A stretch of 64,000 nt of DNA from Bombus terrestris. Its lineage: Eukaryota > Arthropoda > Insecta > Hymenoptera > Apidae. This document shows, piece after piece, positions 1 to 11,566 of the stretch; position 1 is the first letter of the stretch; every line of letters starts with the position of its first letter. A program made the translations under genes and the position numbers. Location: the NCBI RefSeq assembly GCF_910591885.1, contig NC_063269.1, forward strand, positions 4,712,001-4,776,000, in the 5' to 3' direction. Below the pieces are notes generated by a model, which was not told where the DNA came from, did no database searches, and worked only from the letters and a program-made list of their open reading frames with translations.

Positions 1-325
1 ATAATTTCGTAATAAATGTTTGTAACGAAACATAATTAATGTTAGTATGATCGCGTTCACTTTCTTCCTGACTGAATTCCCGAACAAAGAACTGACGGTG
101 TTTAAAAAGAAAACGTGGTTTAACTGCGGCTTTTAATCACCCTTTGATATCATTACAGTCGGGCATAAGTTTTTTCGATTCCTATGCGTACGATTACGCA
201 GAAATAAAACATATGATTAGATTTTATGCGACTCGCTTTTTACGTATTATTGTAATAATGACGAGAAATACAATTTTATCGGATTCTGATAAATAACATC
301 ACACATACATACACACACACACACA

Positions 326-363
<38 letters not shown>

Positions 364-1620
364 TTTCAACAAACACGCGCATTTTGTGTTGGAATTGACA
401 CGCATACAAAAAAATAAAGGTAGTCGTGTGTACAGGACTTAAAGTCATGTGTGAGAGAAAGGGAGTATGAAAAAGGAATGAAAGGAAGAGAGAAAGAGAG
501 AGAGAGACATGCGTTAAAAGATAGGATTGCAATGCAATTGCATATACATAATAAACTCTTATACATAGTATAAATACGAACAAGAAGATAAATTAATACG
601 ATATACATGTTACATGATACATAGAATGGTTATGTAAGCCTGTTGACATGTAATGTCTATGTTCTAATAAAGATTAGGATATTTTATATATAAATAAATC
701 ATCAATTGTGTATGTATACCGTGACTATGGACATCCTTTGTGTCAATACACATATTTACATTTTATTTCTAATGTATAAAATCGCCGATCTAATATTTTT
801 AAGTTTTTAAGTAAGTAATATTTCTAAGTTTGATAAAAAGGATTAACGATACTTTGTACGCTTAAAACGAAAGGAACAAAAGGAAATGAAATGGTATGAA
901 TGAATCAAAAGAGAAATTGTGAGTAACGCAAGATACATAAAAATGAAAAAAAATATAACACCAAGCGGAGTACATCGAGTGTTGCGAATTGATTTCATTA
1001 CAACCAGTACAAAACACTTGTATAGATCTCTTGCAAGTTCTATACCATCCTTATAAAATAAATTTCATATATTATATATCTATATATAATGTATATATAA
1101 TGTAATGTAAAAATAACTTGCTCAGAATTTATATAAGCAATCATACTAATGTTAAGCAATTTACCGTCGACATTTTATTCGAAAGAGCCTACTGTTTGAT
1201 ACTGATAAGGTACATAATTTTAATAAGCGACTCCGTTATAAGTACAGAGAAACTGAGAATTTATAATTCAACGTATGTTTACTAGGATTCACTGTTTTTG
1301 TTAATGACTATTAATGCATCTTCTCAGGTCCCAATTTGGATATTAGGTCAGATTTTACTAACCATAAAAATACATATATTACTCTTTAAATTATTCTTCT
1401 TCTGAACTTCTTCTTGAACTTCTGAAATTGTAGCAAGGTATTGTAACTATCCTTCACAACCATTCATACTTCTCTTATAGAGAACTTTTCAAAAAATGTT
1501 TCAGCAATTCATCGTTGTGCATGTATTGGATAAGCATATCCTCGTACCTGAAGATCAAAGAAATATTTTAAGACAATAAGTTATTTAACGTCTTAATACT
1601 TAAAACATTGAATATATTAT
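1..1620. other. Noncoding DNA downstream of the prolyl 3-hydroxylase gene
   Basis: AT-rich sequence without a credible coding exon. Reading frames over the dinucleotide repeat at 301-361 are simple-sequence artefacts. The part next to 1621 should hold the 3' UTR of the minus-strand prolyl 3-hydroxylase gene. A possible polyadenylation hexamer for that strand (TTTATT on the plus strand) lies at 1174-1179, which would give a 3' UTR of about 450 nt. Nothing else is recognisable. Confidence 0.5.
301..361. repeat. Compound (AC)n-(GA)n microsatellite
   Basis: An ACAC-rich run (about 311-329) passes directly into an uninterrupted GAGA run to about 361. A shorter GA-rich patch follows at 485-507. 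The repeat is seen directly in the sequence and should be length-polymorphic. Confidence 0.95.
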
Positions 1621-2605
1621 TTACTTCGGAGGCACTTGGATGTCCTTTCCCTCAAAAGGTCCTACTCGTTGAACTCTTTTCAAGATTGCCGATGCCAATA
1701 CTCTCTCATACTCAAGATATTTCTTGTCCTGAGTGAACCATAGCGCCAAAGCGCATCTCTTACCTCGTAAAATACCACGAACTCCATGGAGATTTTCTTT
1801 ACCAGCAGAAAAGGCCACAATTCGTCCGCAACGTGGTGAAACAACGTTATCCATCGTTCGAACAACGCGATCTTCGGTGAAAAAGAATTCACCACCTTGA
1901 AAATCGTCATTCAGATACAAAATCGCAGAGTAGTCTCTCCAAATATAAGCTGGACTCTCGCGAAGACAAACATCTCTATCCTTCAATAGACAATTATCCG
2001 CGTGAACTTGATGACTCAAATCGTCTCGATCCACCGGCGAATCTAAATTAAAATAAAAATGATTTGCTGCTTTATTATGGGATAGATAATCATTTTTTTC
2101 TTTTGTGTGTACATGTTTTTTTCAGGTTAAAGAAAGAGGAAAAATCTGGAAGTGATTATTTAGTTATGTTTTGACTGGTCACCGTTACCCACAAGTCGTA
2201 CCAAGTGAATCGGTGCAACGCGATTTCAGCTGCGAAAGGAACCAGAAGCACGATGATGCATCAGGTGAAAATTACCGGGTAGAGCTGTGCGGCAGACCAA
2301 ATGAGTGTAGGTGAAATACAGATGTCGATGATTTAGTCCGAAATACCTTTCCACATGGTCCCGAACTTGTTCGGTCTTCTCTAAAAGCAATTCCAGCCAT
2401 TCTGGTTTTATTTGCCCAAAGTATACCATCTACAATCAACATCATTATCATTAATACATCAGCATATTATTGTAGCCATTATATAAAATAAGAATATTTT
2501 ACCAAAGCCGCTCGCCCAACAGTTATTCCCTCAAACTTTTCATATTTTGAATGTGGACTTTTATTTTCACTGTAACCATCTCCTTCTACCGCAGTCATCT
2601 ATCAT

Positions 2606-2651
<46 letters not shown>

Positions 2652-5600
2652 CATACATATATGTACATTAAAATAATTGTTAATATGGATACAGACTTTG
2701 AGGAGTAAAATAGAACTTCTTAATGATACATACAGTAGCAAACTGCATCATAGATTCACACTCAGTGGAATTAAGGAAACCATCAGCGACATAACGATTT
2801 TGCCCACCAAGATCCTCCTCTTTTAAATAAATATCGTTTTTGGCCTCAAAATATCTTTTATCGTGTATTTTGTGGTCTTCGAATCGCTTCATTGAAAAAT
2901 TGTTTGATAATTTCGTGTAATAAAACAACGAATAACCAGGTGGTGGGTGTAGTATTGCTTCTGTATCTGATATCTGAAAAATAACCGGTTAAAAGTGAAA
3001 TCCTAAAAAAATTAATCTACTAATCGCCTACATGCTTGTATAATAAACGCATCGATGCATTTGGGTTGCATCGCATAGGCGTTTCAACGAAAATTCGAAT
3101 ATGACATCTAATAGAAACTTAAGTAATTCGAATGGAAAAAGAACTAGTTATTTGATAAAAAAAAGTATTTCTGTTTGTGAATATTTTATTATCTTTTTCT
3201 TTCAAAAGATACACAGAGGTAATCAAGAGCTTTTCTTAAAGTACAAACATGTTAGACTTTAGAAAATAATTGACCGATTTGTACGCGTAAAAATGGAATA
3301 AGTGTTTCAGTCGATTGGTTTATTAGTATCAAATATGTATTTTCAATCTTTTTTATATTTCATTCTTTACCTTTCCCAGCTCTTTTTTTTCAGCATTATT
3401 CGTTTCATTTTCCCGTTTCTCTTTTTTTATTTTCTGGAATTTCTCATTTATAACTGAAAATTCATTAGATATGTAATGCAGCAGATTCAATTCGTATTCC
3501 TGTCTTTTTACGTAATTGATAGCGTCCTAAAAAAAAATAAAAAAGGGATATAATTAATTTTGTACATGTTATTAGTATTTATTGCATTTTGTATTTTCAT
3601 ATTTTTAGGTGATAAATGATCGAAAAGTCACCTCTCTCGGAGTAAAATAGTCAACCTTGACTTTTGGCTGAGCATTATAGTATTCTTTGTTTTGCAGCAT
3701 CGTTTTATCCACCGGATCAAAGAGCAAGAAACTTCCCACAGCGGCACAGGCTGCTTTTAAGTTTCCCACTATAAAAACACGTAATGATACATACTAATGT
3801 AGTATAATATTTTGCAAGGCTGCCCATGGTGGGAAATAAATTGGCTCAACGAGAGATTAAGTCAGCGGCAAAAAACTAGATTAGGCAACAGCTCGGAGCT
3901 ATTTCCACGGATAAACGATGTCGATCATTAAAATGGAACAGCCTAAGCACTTATACAAGATTAATCCAATTAAACGTCCTTCGAGCTATGACTAAGAGCT
4001 TCCTGAAGAGCTACTGAAGAGGTAATTGCAAAGGTGTAACATTTATAAGTTAACTATTCGTACAACAAGGTGTCATTATCAGTAAATTTTATAAATAACT
4101 AACTCATATATGTTTATGGTCTATTCAATCACGTGTCTCTAGTATTCATAAAACTTCTCAGAAAAAATTTCGCCACATTTTACAAACAAGATACTGGTGG
4201 CGATAAATGCGCCAGTATATGTATTGTTAGCTTATTTGGTACAAGGCTATGCATTTTTTAAATACGAAAAATTTACAGCGTATATTATCACGGAAGTTAG
4301 AGATAGATACGTGTTTTTAGCAGCTATGATTAACATTTTGCGTTCTTAGCTTCTAAAATCCCTATTAACTTATCTTATGTTCGCATTGCAATTCGACTAG
4401 CGAGTATACTCACATTTGTAATAAGAGAACTGCAAATAATCGTAATGACTTCTGAGCATGTGTCTGCGGTAATCGCCATTTATATTGTTTAACATACGCG
4501 AACACGATCGTTTGCATTTCAAACAGTACGTAAAATGATCTGAAAGAAATGGAGGGCTATTTTTAGGAAACAACAATATACCGGCTTTCTTTTATGTTCC
4601 AGATCCACTCACTTGCGATGGAGGAAGTAAATTCTGGATGCCAACCCTGGTCAAAAGGACCTTCGCAGTAAAATCTACATTCCTCCTCGGCTTCTAAGTA
4701 CGATCGTAACGATGTCTCGAACAGACCGGCGGCTTCTGCATAATCTCCGTTTTCATAAGCTGAGACGCCTTTGAAGTAAACGCTGACATAAGTCGGTGTT
4801 TCTAGATTTACCACCTTCTCCTCTTCCACGCCTGGCAGTGTTAAATAGCGTTTGAAAAGATTCAGATTCACCTCGTGATTAGAATGTAGGACTAGATAGG
4901 TAAATAGCGCGTTGGCTGCGTCTTGATATCGATGTGTCTGTAAAAAATATATTTATTAAAAAATGATAAAAAAAATCAGAATAGAATTTATGGAATTAAG
5001 AGATGATACAACGTATATGAAACCTTGTACTAAAACATGGAATCAGTGTGAAAAAGTTGATTAATATTGCAAAAGATGAAAATTTATTAGTATCATATTT
5101 CATGCAATTATGAGATCTGATTGTTTGAAGGAACATTTTATGAGACGCATATGCAACACGCTCCGGTACATTGCTACCGAACATCAGCACGCCGATTACG
5201 TAGGCTAGGCTTTATGGTCGAGTTGACTGCTCAGAGCATTAAACTCATTATTTATCTGTTAAAAAAGTCACTAGTGTAAGGTTTGCGAAGCCACGATTGC
5301 GTAAGTTCTCTTATTAGAATTCGCCAGCCTCTTTTATGGGATACTAAAGAAGCATCAATCCTTTGCTAAATTTAAAGACTGAAAGCTACAATAAATCGGT
5401 TAATTTATCCCATATTTTATAATATACATTTACATAATAATATATTTGCCACTTTATAATTTTTAATATTTTTTTGCTTCATTTAATTATCTTATGCGGC
5501 ATCAAAAAAAAAAAAAAAAGGATTAAATCATAAGATAATTTCTAATAGTTATTCTTTCTTTTTAGTTACCTGATAGTAGCAAATATGCAGGTATTCATAA

Positions 5601-6322
5601 ATACCATTGTTCAACAATTTCTGTTCAGTTTCACGTGGTAACATCTTCAGCACATTCGAGCCAACGATCTCCCGATATTCGTTATTGCACGTTAAGAGAC
5701 ACAGTGTCTCTTTGATCTTTCTTTCATAAAAGTGTAAATCCTCGATGTTTTGTGGAAAAATCGGTGGTGTACCTTCAGCTTTTATACGACATTTTCGTCT
5801 ACAATTTGTTATCATTCGCTTGTAGGCCTTGTATCTAAAAAAAGATATATGTGCACAGTGAAGCACTTTATATTTTGTTATGTTTGCAGTTTAAAAACTG
5901 AATTTCTATTTTCTAGTAAGTAGTAAAGGTATACGTATAGCATTCTCTTCCGCTAATTACTAAATATTTTTTACTAATTATTTTTTTACCAACTCTTTTT
6001 ATAATTATCCATAATTATAAATTAGATATAATCATTATTCTTATAATTCATAGTTTATATATTATAATTCATAATTTCAATTTCAGATTTACCCATGAGA
6101 AACTGTGTTGAAGTCTTGAATGCAACGGTCCCAGTCTTCGTCCAGATAAGCGTGAACAGCATCCTCGTATATTTCATTCAGAGTTCTATTATTTGCCAGG
6201 CTATTCTCCTCGTTCTTCTCTTCTAAATCCAGTAGCTCGTCGCTGGGGATTACGTTGCTCAAGGTGTCGTTACTACCAGCGATCGCGCCGCAGAAGAACA
6301 AGAGTATGACGAACCTCATCAT
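1621..6322 (-). CDS. Collagen prolyl 3-hydroxylase (leprecan/P3H family), 10 coding exons
   Basis: Coding exons in transcription order: 6093-6322, 5570-5834, 4613-4937, 4414-4539, 3632-3768, 3371-3526, 2734-2973, 2503-2598, 2276-2429, 1621-2042; all phases close to give 716 aa. The start has a signal peptide (MMRFVILLFFCGAIAGS). The N-terminal half is the TPR-like, CXXXC-containing leprecan region (CRFYC, CKRSC). The C-terminal half is a 2-oxoglutarate/Fe(II) dioxygenase domain. Predicted iron ligands are H590 and D592 (VHADNC) and H662 (LHGVRG); R672 (RGKRCALALWF) should bind 2-oxoglutarate. The family hydroxylates C-3 of specific collagen prolines in the ER. Motifs typical of P3H, such as SPHSKYEKFEG and HLVCRTA, fix exons 8 and 9. 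The protein ends QVPPK, with no KDEL-type ER-retention signal. Which vertebrate paralog it matches best (P3H1, 2 or 3) cannot be decided here. Confidence 0.93.
2604..2666. repeat. (TA)n / (TACA)n microsatellite inside a P3H intron
   Basis: A long TATATA run followed by CATACATA units. It lies directly upstream, in transcription direction, of the acceptor of P3H exon 8 (2503-2598), so the usual polypyrimidine tract of that acceptor is replaced by alternating TA. Confidence 0.9.
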
Positions 6323-9300
6323 CGTGGATACTACTCAACCGTCCCGATTCATACTGAAGTCCCTCAAGGAGAGCTGGAACTGAGATGTGATCCACACACG
6401 AGACATACGTAATCACCTATCCCCTCCATGTTCTCTTTAGTTTCCAAATGTAGCTGCAGTGCTGTATCATAATCGTGAATCCTCGATCCACCGACATCTG
6501 ATGCGTATTTTACCATTTTAGGAATATCGCTCTGTCGAAAGTATCCATGAATATCTTAATTTAAAAATAGAATAACAATGGACTCGTTAATATTTTATAC
6601 GGGATGTCTCAACTTAATGAGATCACATAAATATCTGCCTTACGTACGATTGTACGACAAGCTTCTCAGGACAAAGTTAAGGTATTTCGGGGGGCACATG
6701 TATCGGTGGGAAGAATTTTTTCTGAAGATCATTTTTCGTCAAATTGTAACGTTTTAAATGAAATTCTACATTTTATTATTCATCAATCGACGCGTTTTCT
6801 TGTTCTATATACAAACATATCAAGATACTTGTGTCTGAAACGGTTAGTTTAAAAGATATTTTAACCTTAATTTCGTAACACTTGCTGTATAGAAGACAAG
6901 GAAAGTACATAAGTGCCTTAACACTTTTGTACAGGGAATAAAAAGCTACATCCACTGGTGTAAAAAAATATATAGAGTTTTATTAAAAAACATATCGATG
7001 ACTTTGAGATCTCTTAAAAAAATGAACTTGAGAAAAAATTCTTTCTCGGCTTTATATTGAAATACTTCAACTTTGTCCTGACAAATTCCTTCATAAATAA
7101 GGCAGATATTTAGGTGATCTCTCTAATGTCGAAGATTTTTAGTATAGATCTTAAGTATTATAAGCTTCTTAAGCTTAAGAAAATAGAAATCCTTCGTAGA
7201 GAGTCAAAGAAGGCGGGGACGTATAATGGAGTTAATTTAGTAAATAAGATATCGAAATATTTATTAAAGATAAATAGCTATATTTAGTGATATTTCTGCT
7301 GACTTCTATTGTATTAAATAAAAAAGCGCCAAGCGATACCACGTTACGAAGATTAATTTAACAATCACACGTCGAATCGAATACATATTTTGTTATGAAT
7401 TAATTTCAAAATGATCAATAGATATTTTACTATTTTTTTTTTTTTTTTGCAAATGATGCAAATTATTAGAATGTCATAAATCACTCTTTCGCGTTCAACC
7501 TAAACGATTAACAATAAAGTGCATCAAAACTTGCAAACGTTTCTATAAACAAAATTAACATAAATTCAGATTTCAAAAGATATATATAGGTATATACGAA
7601 GAATATTAAAATAAGAATTGAGCAACGTTAATGCTTGGCTAAAAATTATGAAGCTCTAAGAGAAGCTAAAGAAATATGTATTTCATGATATAGTATTTCA
7701 GAGTGTGAGAATTTGCTCGAGTTCTTCAACTTTGAACGGTAATATATTAAAAAAAGAAAAAAGGAAAAAAAACGCCACAGTTGGAAGACACTGACACAAA
7801 AAGATGATGCCAAAAGCGTCTCCCAAGTACGTTCACACTTGACCTACTCCAATTTTAATTTTTTTCTCTGTCCGAATGTTAGCTTGGATCGCGCGCACAA
7901 TATCACAATATGAATAGAATCGGAAGGAGAAACAACAAAGCATGTAATAAGAAACGAAACTGTATTTCATCTGGAGAGTGTGTAATATAATTATCAAACG
8001 TTCATCAAGTTCGCTAATAAACATTCTCATGGAGAATATCCGTTTGCTTATCACAAAGAAAAAAGAACAACGAAGTCTATAGAAGATCATAAAAATGAAG
8101 AAGAAGTAAGTTATCAGAATTCGAATATTGATCGCAAAGCGTCGCTCTCCTGTGCTTTCTTTTTTCTAAAATTGTTCGATCATCGTTGATTAAAATTGAA
8201 CAGTTCCAGACGAATATATGGTGTCGTTTTATATGTAGAAATATTCGTCGTTATTATTTTTACGCAGTTACAACATTTTTTACCCTCGTGAAACAGGAAG
8301 GAAAAACGCGTACTAAGAGGCGACATCCTTGAAGCTGTTTCGAGTTTTCCACTTTTTTGTTAACAAATTGAGAAATTTTAAGGATTCATCGTTTGAAGGA
8401 TACAACAACGCTTGGCGTCAGCAAAGAATCATCTTTAACGCTTGCTTGCCTCGTAAAACAACTCCCAACAAATTCATGAAATCCTTACAGCGATCACAAT
8501 CCGTATAAATATAACAAAGCAATGTTCAACAAACAAAGCATCGATCGTCTCGTGCTGTACATCACTTAGATCGCATACAATACGTAGAAAAATCTCTTCT
8601 CAAAAATTTCTCTTTTTCGTTTTTGAATAGAACTTACGACGGATCAATTAGCAGTTATCGCAGCTTTCGAATTTCTAGCTCGTCCATTTATGATTTGTTC
8701 TTACAATTAAGAACCGGAGTTGCTCCTGCCTATTGACCCATCGCAGAAAGCTAATTAGTATCACTTACTCGTCTACGTGCAGAACGAGAATGAAAATAAT
8801 CTATAAAGCAAAAATGATAAAAACAACAACGATCGTGGCTCTTCTACGCTTCTACAAAGAATAATAGCCATATTATACGTCTACTATAATAGATGAATAA
8901 TATCTCACCATCAAAATTTTAGGGACGATTGTTTCTTATTCCTTCGTTTCCTCGAATTTGTTTTGAATTCTAGAATCCGTGCCGAATATACATTTCCGTT
9001 TTTAAAAACTGATTTCCTTCCTCCGAAATGAATTCCTTGTCTCCGATCACGACACATTTGTATTTTTATTCATTTTAATTTTCTTATTCTTAATTTCTCT
9101 TAATCTCATTAGCCTCATAGAGCAGCGAATTCGTCGGATTCGAAAAAACGCCCAAGCTGCCTCGAAGTTCTTGGGAAACGCAATACGACTACCGGACTCT
9201 TAACTAAGACGACATCAACGCTATAACATCGACCATATATCAATCATACGTTAAGCAGAGGAAAGGGGATACGGATAAAGAGGAGAGGTGCAATAATGGC

Positions 9301-11566
9301 TGCCTGAAGAAGTCTTAGTAACGATGCAGAAGATTATGCGATCATCGAATAATCGACACGCGAGTTTCTTCTTATCAAGCTTCAAGGTTAATCGTGATGT
9401 TTCACCTGACTTCGAAAAGTCATTTCGCAAACGGATACAAAAATCGAACGGAACCAAAATGCTTTGCATGGATATAATTTAATATAGAGTAAACGATATG
9501 CCAATAATTTCGGTTAGAATTTATCGCGAATACTTGTTAACGAAAAGTCCTCTAGAAAGGTATGTGCAAAGATGATGACAATGGTACTCGAAACTGTGCC
9601 TCGTAACGCTGCTTACTTCTCTAAAGCCAGTTTTTCCTTAAGTATTTCCTTATCGTCTATCTTTATATTTAAAACGGTGTACAATACATAACACAATATG
9701 AGCTCGTACTTTACTCGTAAATGATCAATATCGCGCGGCTATGTTATTTCACTATTTCTTGTTGCTCTAGCTAATAGACGGGGAAACACAAATATATTTC
9801 ATTTTCTTGGAGAGAAAGAAAAAGGAAAGAAATATATAATACAACAATTGCTCAGTTTATCATTAATACGATGATCATGGTGGATATGTTTAAAAATCTA
9901 TAAGAGCAAACTGTAACTTTTTATGGCTGAGACACACATACGTTATATGTATATATATACCGTGTTGCTCCTTATGGCAATGTTTCCTTTTCCGTATAAT
10001 AAGCAAGCTTTCGCGAAGAAAGCGCCGATAAACGCGTTAAACAACTTATAAAAACCAAAAACTGCAGCCTGTCTCACTCACCATTTCATTTCTTTTTTCA
10101 CAATTAAAACATACGCTTCTGCCGTTAACTAATACATACTTTTTTATATACAGAATAAATTAACGCATACCTAATACTAAAAAATGATTACATTGCATCT
10201 CAGAGGACCAAGTCTGCCCTTCGAAACTGTCACAACTTTTATTCTTTTTTTATCACTAAAGAACTTTCAAGATGCTTCCAATGCGATATGTTCGCTACTT
10301 CGTGTTTTTTAATGCTATGTTTCTCTTTCTTGTTTCTTTTTTGTTATTTCTTCTGCTTCTTCTTTTATCACTTCTTCTAAACGAGTAAGTGATTTAGGTA
10401 CTTGAAACTTGTCTGAGAGCACCAGTTCTCGCGAAGATACCTGAGTGGTAAATGTTAGCACCAATTCACATTAATTTCAATTAAATACATCACAGTATGT
10501 AGTCGAATGAAATTGAGACAGGTTAATATCATTGTGCATACGGGAGCATCTTGTACACTAATCATTACGGCGATAATTATTTACCGTATATACTCGCACT
10601 ATAGGCCGATTTTAAGAGAACCTCCTCAAAGACATTCGTTTATAATCGATATTAAATGAAACATATAAGTCGTAAAAACGAAAGTTTCATTATTTCACAA
10701 AACTTACAAATATGTATCTTACAATATTCAACACGTAAATCTGACTTTTGTGAAAAGATTATAACTTCAGATAAATTATTCTACTAAATAAATTAAAAGA
10801 TATCATTAAAAACTTTTTCATCTGGATCTGGATTACGAGTATATACGATATACATTGCTTTCATTTTTTTTCTTTAACTTCACAAATATTACACATACTG
10901 AAAACCTATCTGTACGCGATTCACTGACTGCTATATGTTGATCCATATATGTATGATGCGCTAATAATAATTAGACGTAAATGTAAATGAGATCGTATAA
11001 ATACTGTAGCCCGAAGTGTAAATTACTCCAATTTTTTCATTCTTATTTTCTTAATTTCTTGAAGAGAATTAGCAACTGTAATTTCAACAGACTGCGCTCA
11101 TTTAAAACCGTTGAAATAGTAATTAATTGCAATTATCCTCTACTTTCATCTGGATCACGTTTGTATTCAATGATCGTATGACAAAAATTACGGTTACAGA
11201 ATAGCGGTAGCGTTTAAATACCGCCACGAGATAGAAATACCAGCTAAAGCTATGTGTTCAGGTATGTTATTCGATGGAAGCCTATAAATACTTAATTCGA
11301 ATACAAACTTCCTTTTAAAGCTGTAAACATTAAACCAGTTTACCCTTTTTTTTTTTTTTTTTTGATTTATCATCTTTCTGATCTTACTCGAGTTACAATA
11401 TGCACGTCCGTGTATCTATCAGACATTCGACTTTCTTCTTTCATAAAATTGTATCTTTTGTAAAACAGACAATTTGTTCCATTGGCAGAAGAAGTCGGAT
11501 CATTACAAGCAAACATTTTATCTCGTTACACTCTCAGATCTAAGCGATCGATCGAACGATAATTAT
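6323..11566. other. Intergenic DNA and probable long 3' UTR of the MAST gene
   Basis: AT-rich sequence with no exon I can support. The right part, adjoining the MAST stop at 11567, probably includes that gene's 3' UTR, but I cannot set its end. The left part contains the P3H promoter and the inverted-repeat element at 6600-7134. Long T runs occur at about 7433-7449 and 11345-11363. Short open frames at 7833-8090 and 9251-9469 show no family resemblance and were not called. Confidence 0.5.
6600..7134. mobile_element. MITE-like element with long, diverged terminal inverted repeats
   Basis: The segment 6601-6736, read forwards, matches the reverse complement of about 7016-7134. Shared blocks in the same order are a GAGATCAC-type start, AAATATCTGCCTTA, CAGGACAAAGTT followed by GTATTTC, and GAAAGAATTTTTTCT-like then CATTTTT. 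The arms are roughly 120-140 bp and differ by scattered substitutions and small gaps. The middle is about 280 bp with no coding capacity. This arrangement fits a non-autonomous DNA transposon or a fold-back element. I could not define a target-site duplication with confidence, and the superfamily is unknown. Confidence 0.6.
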
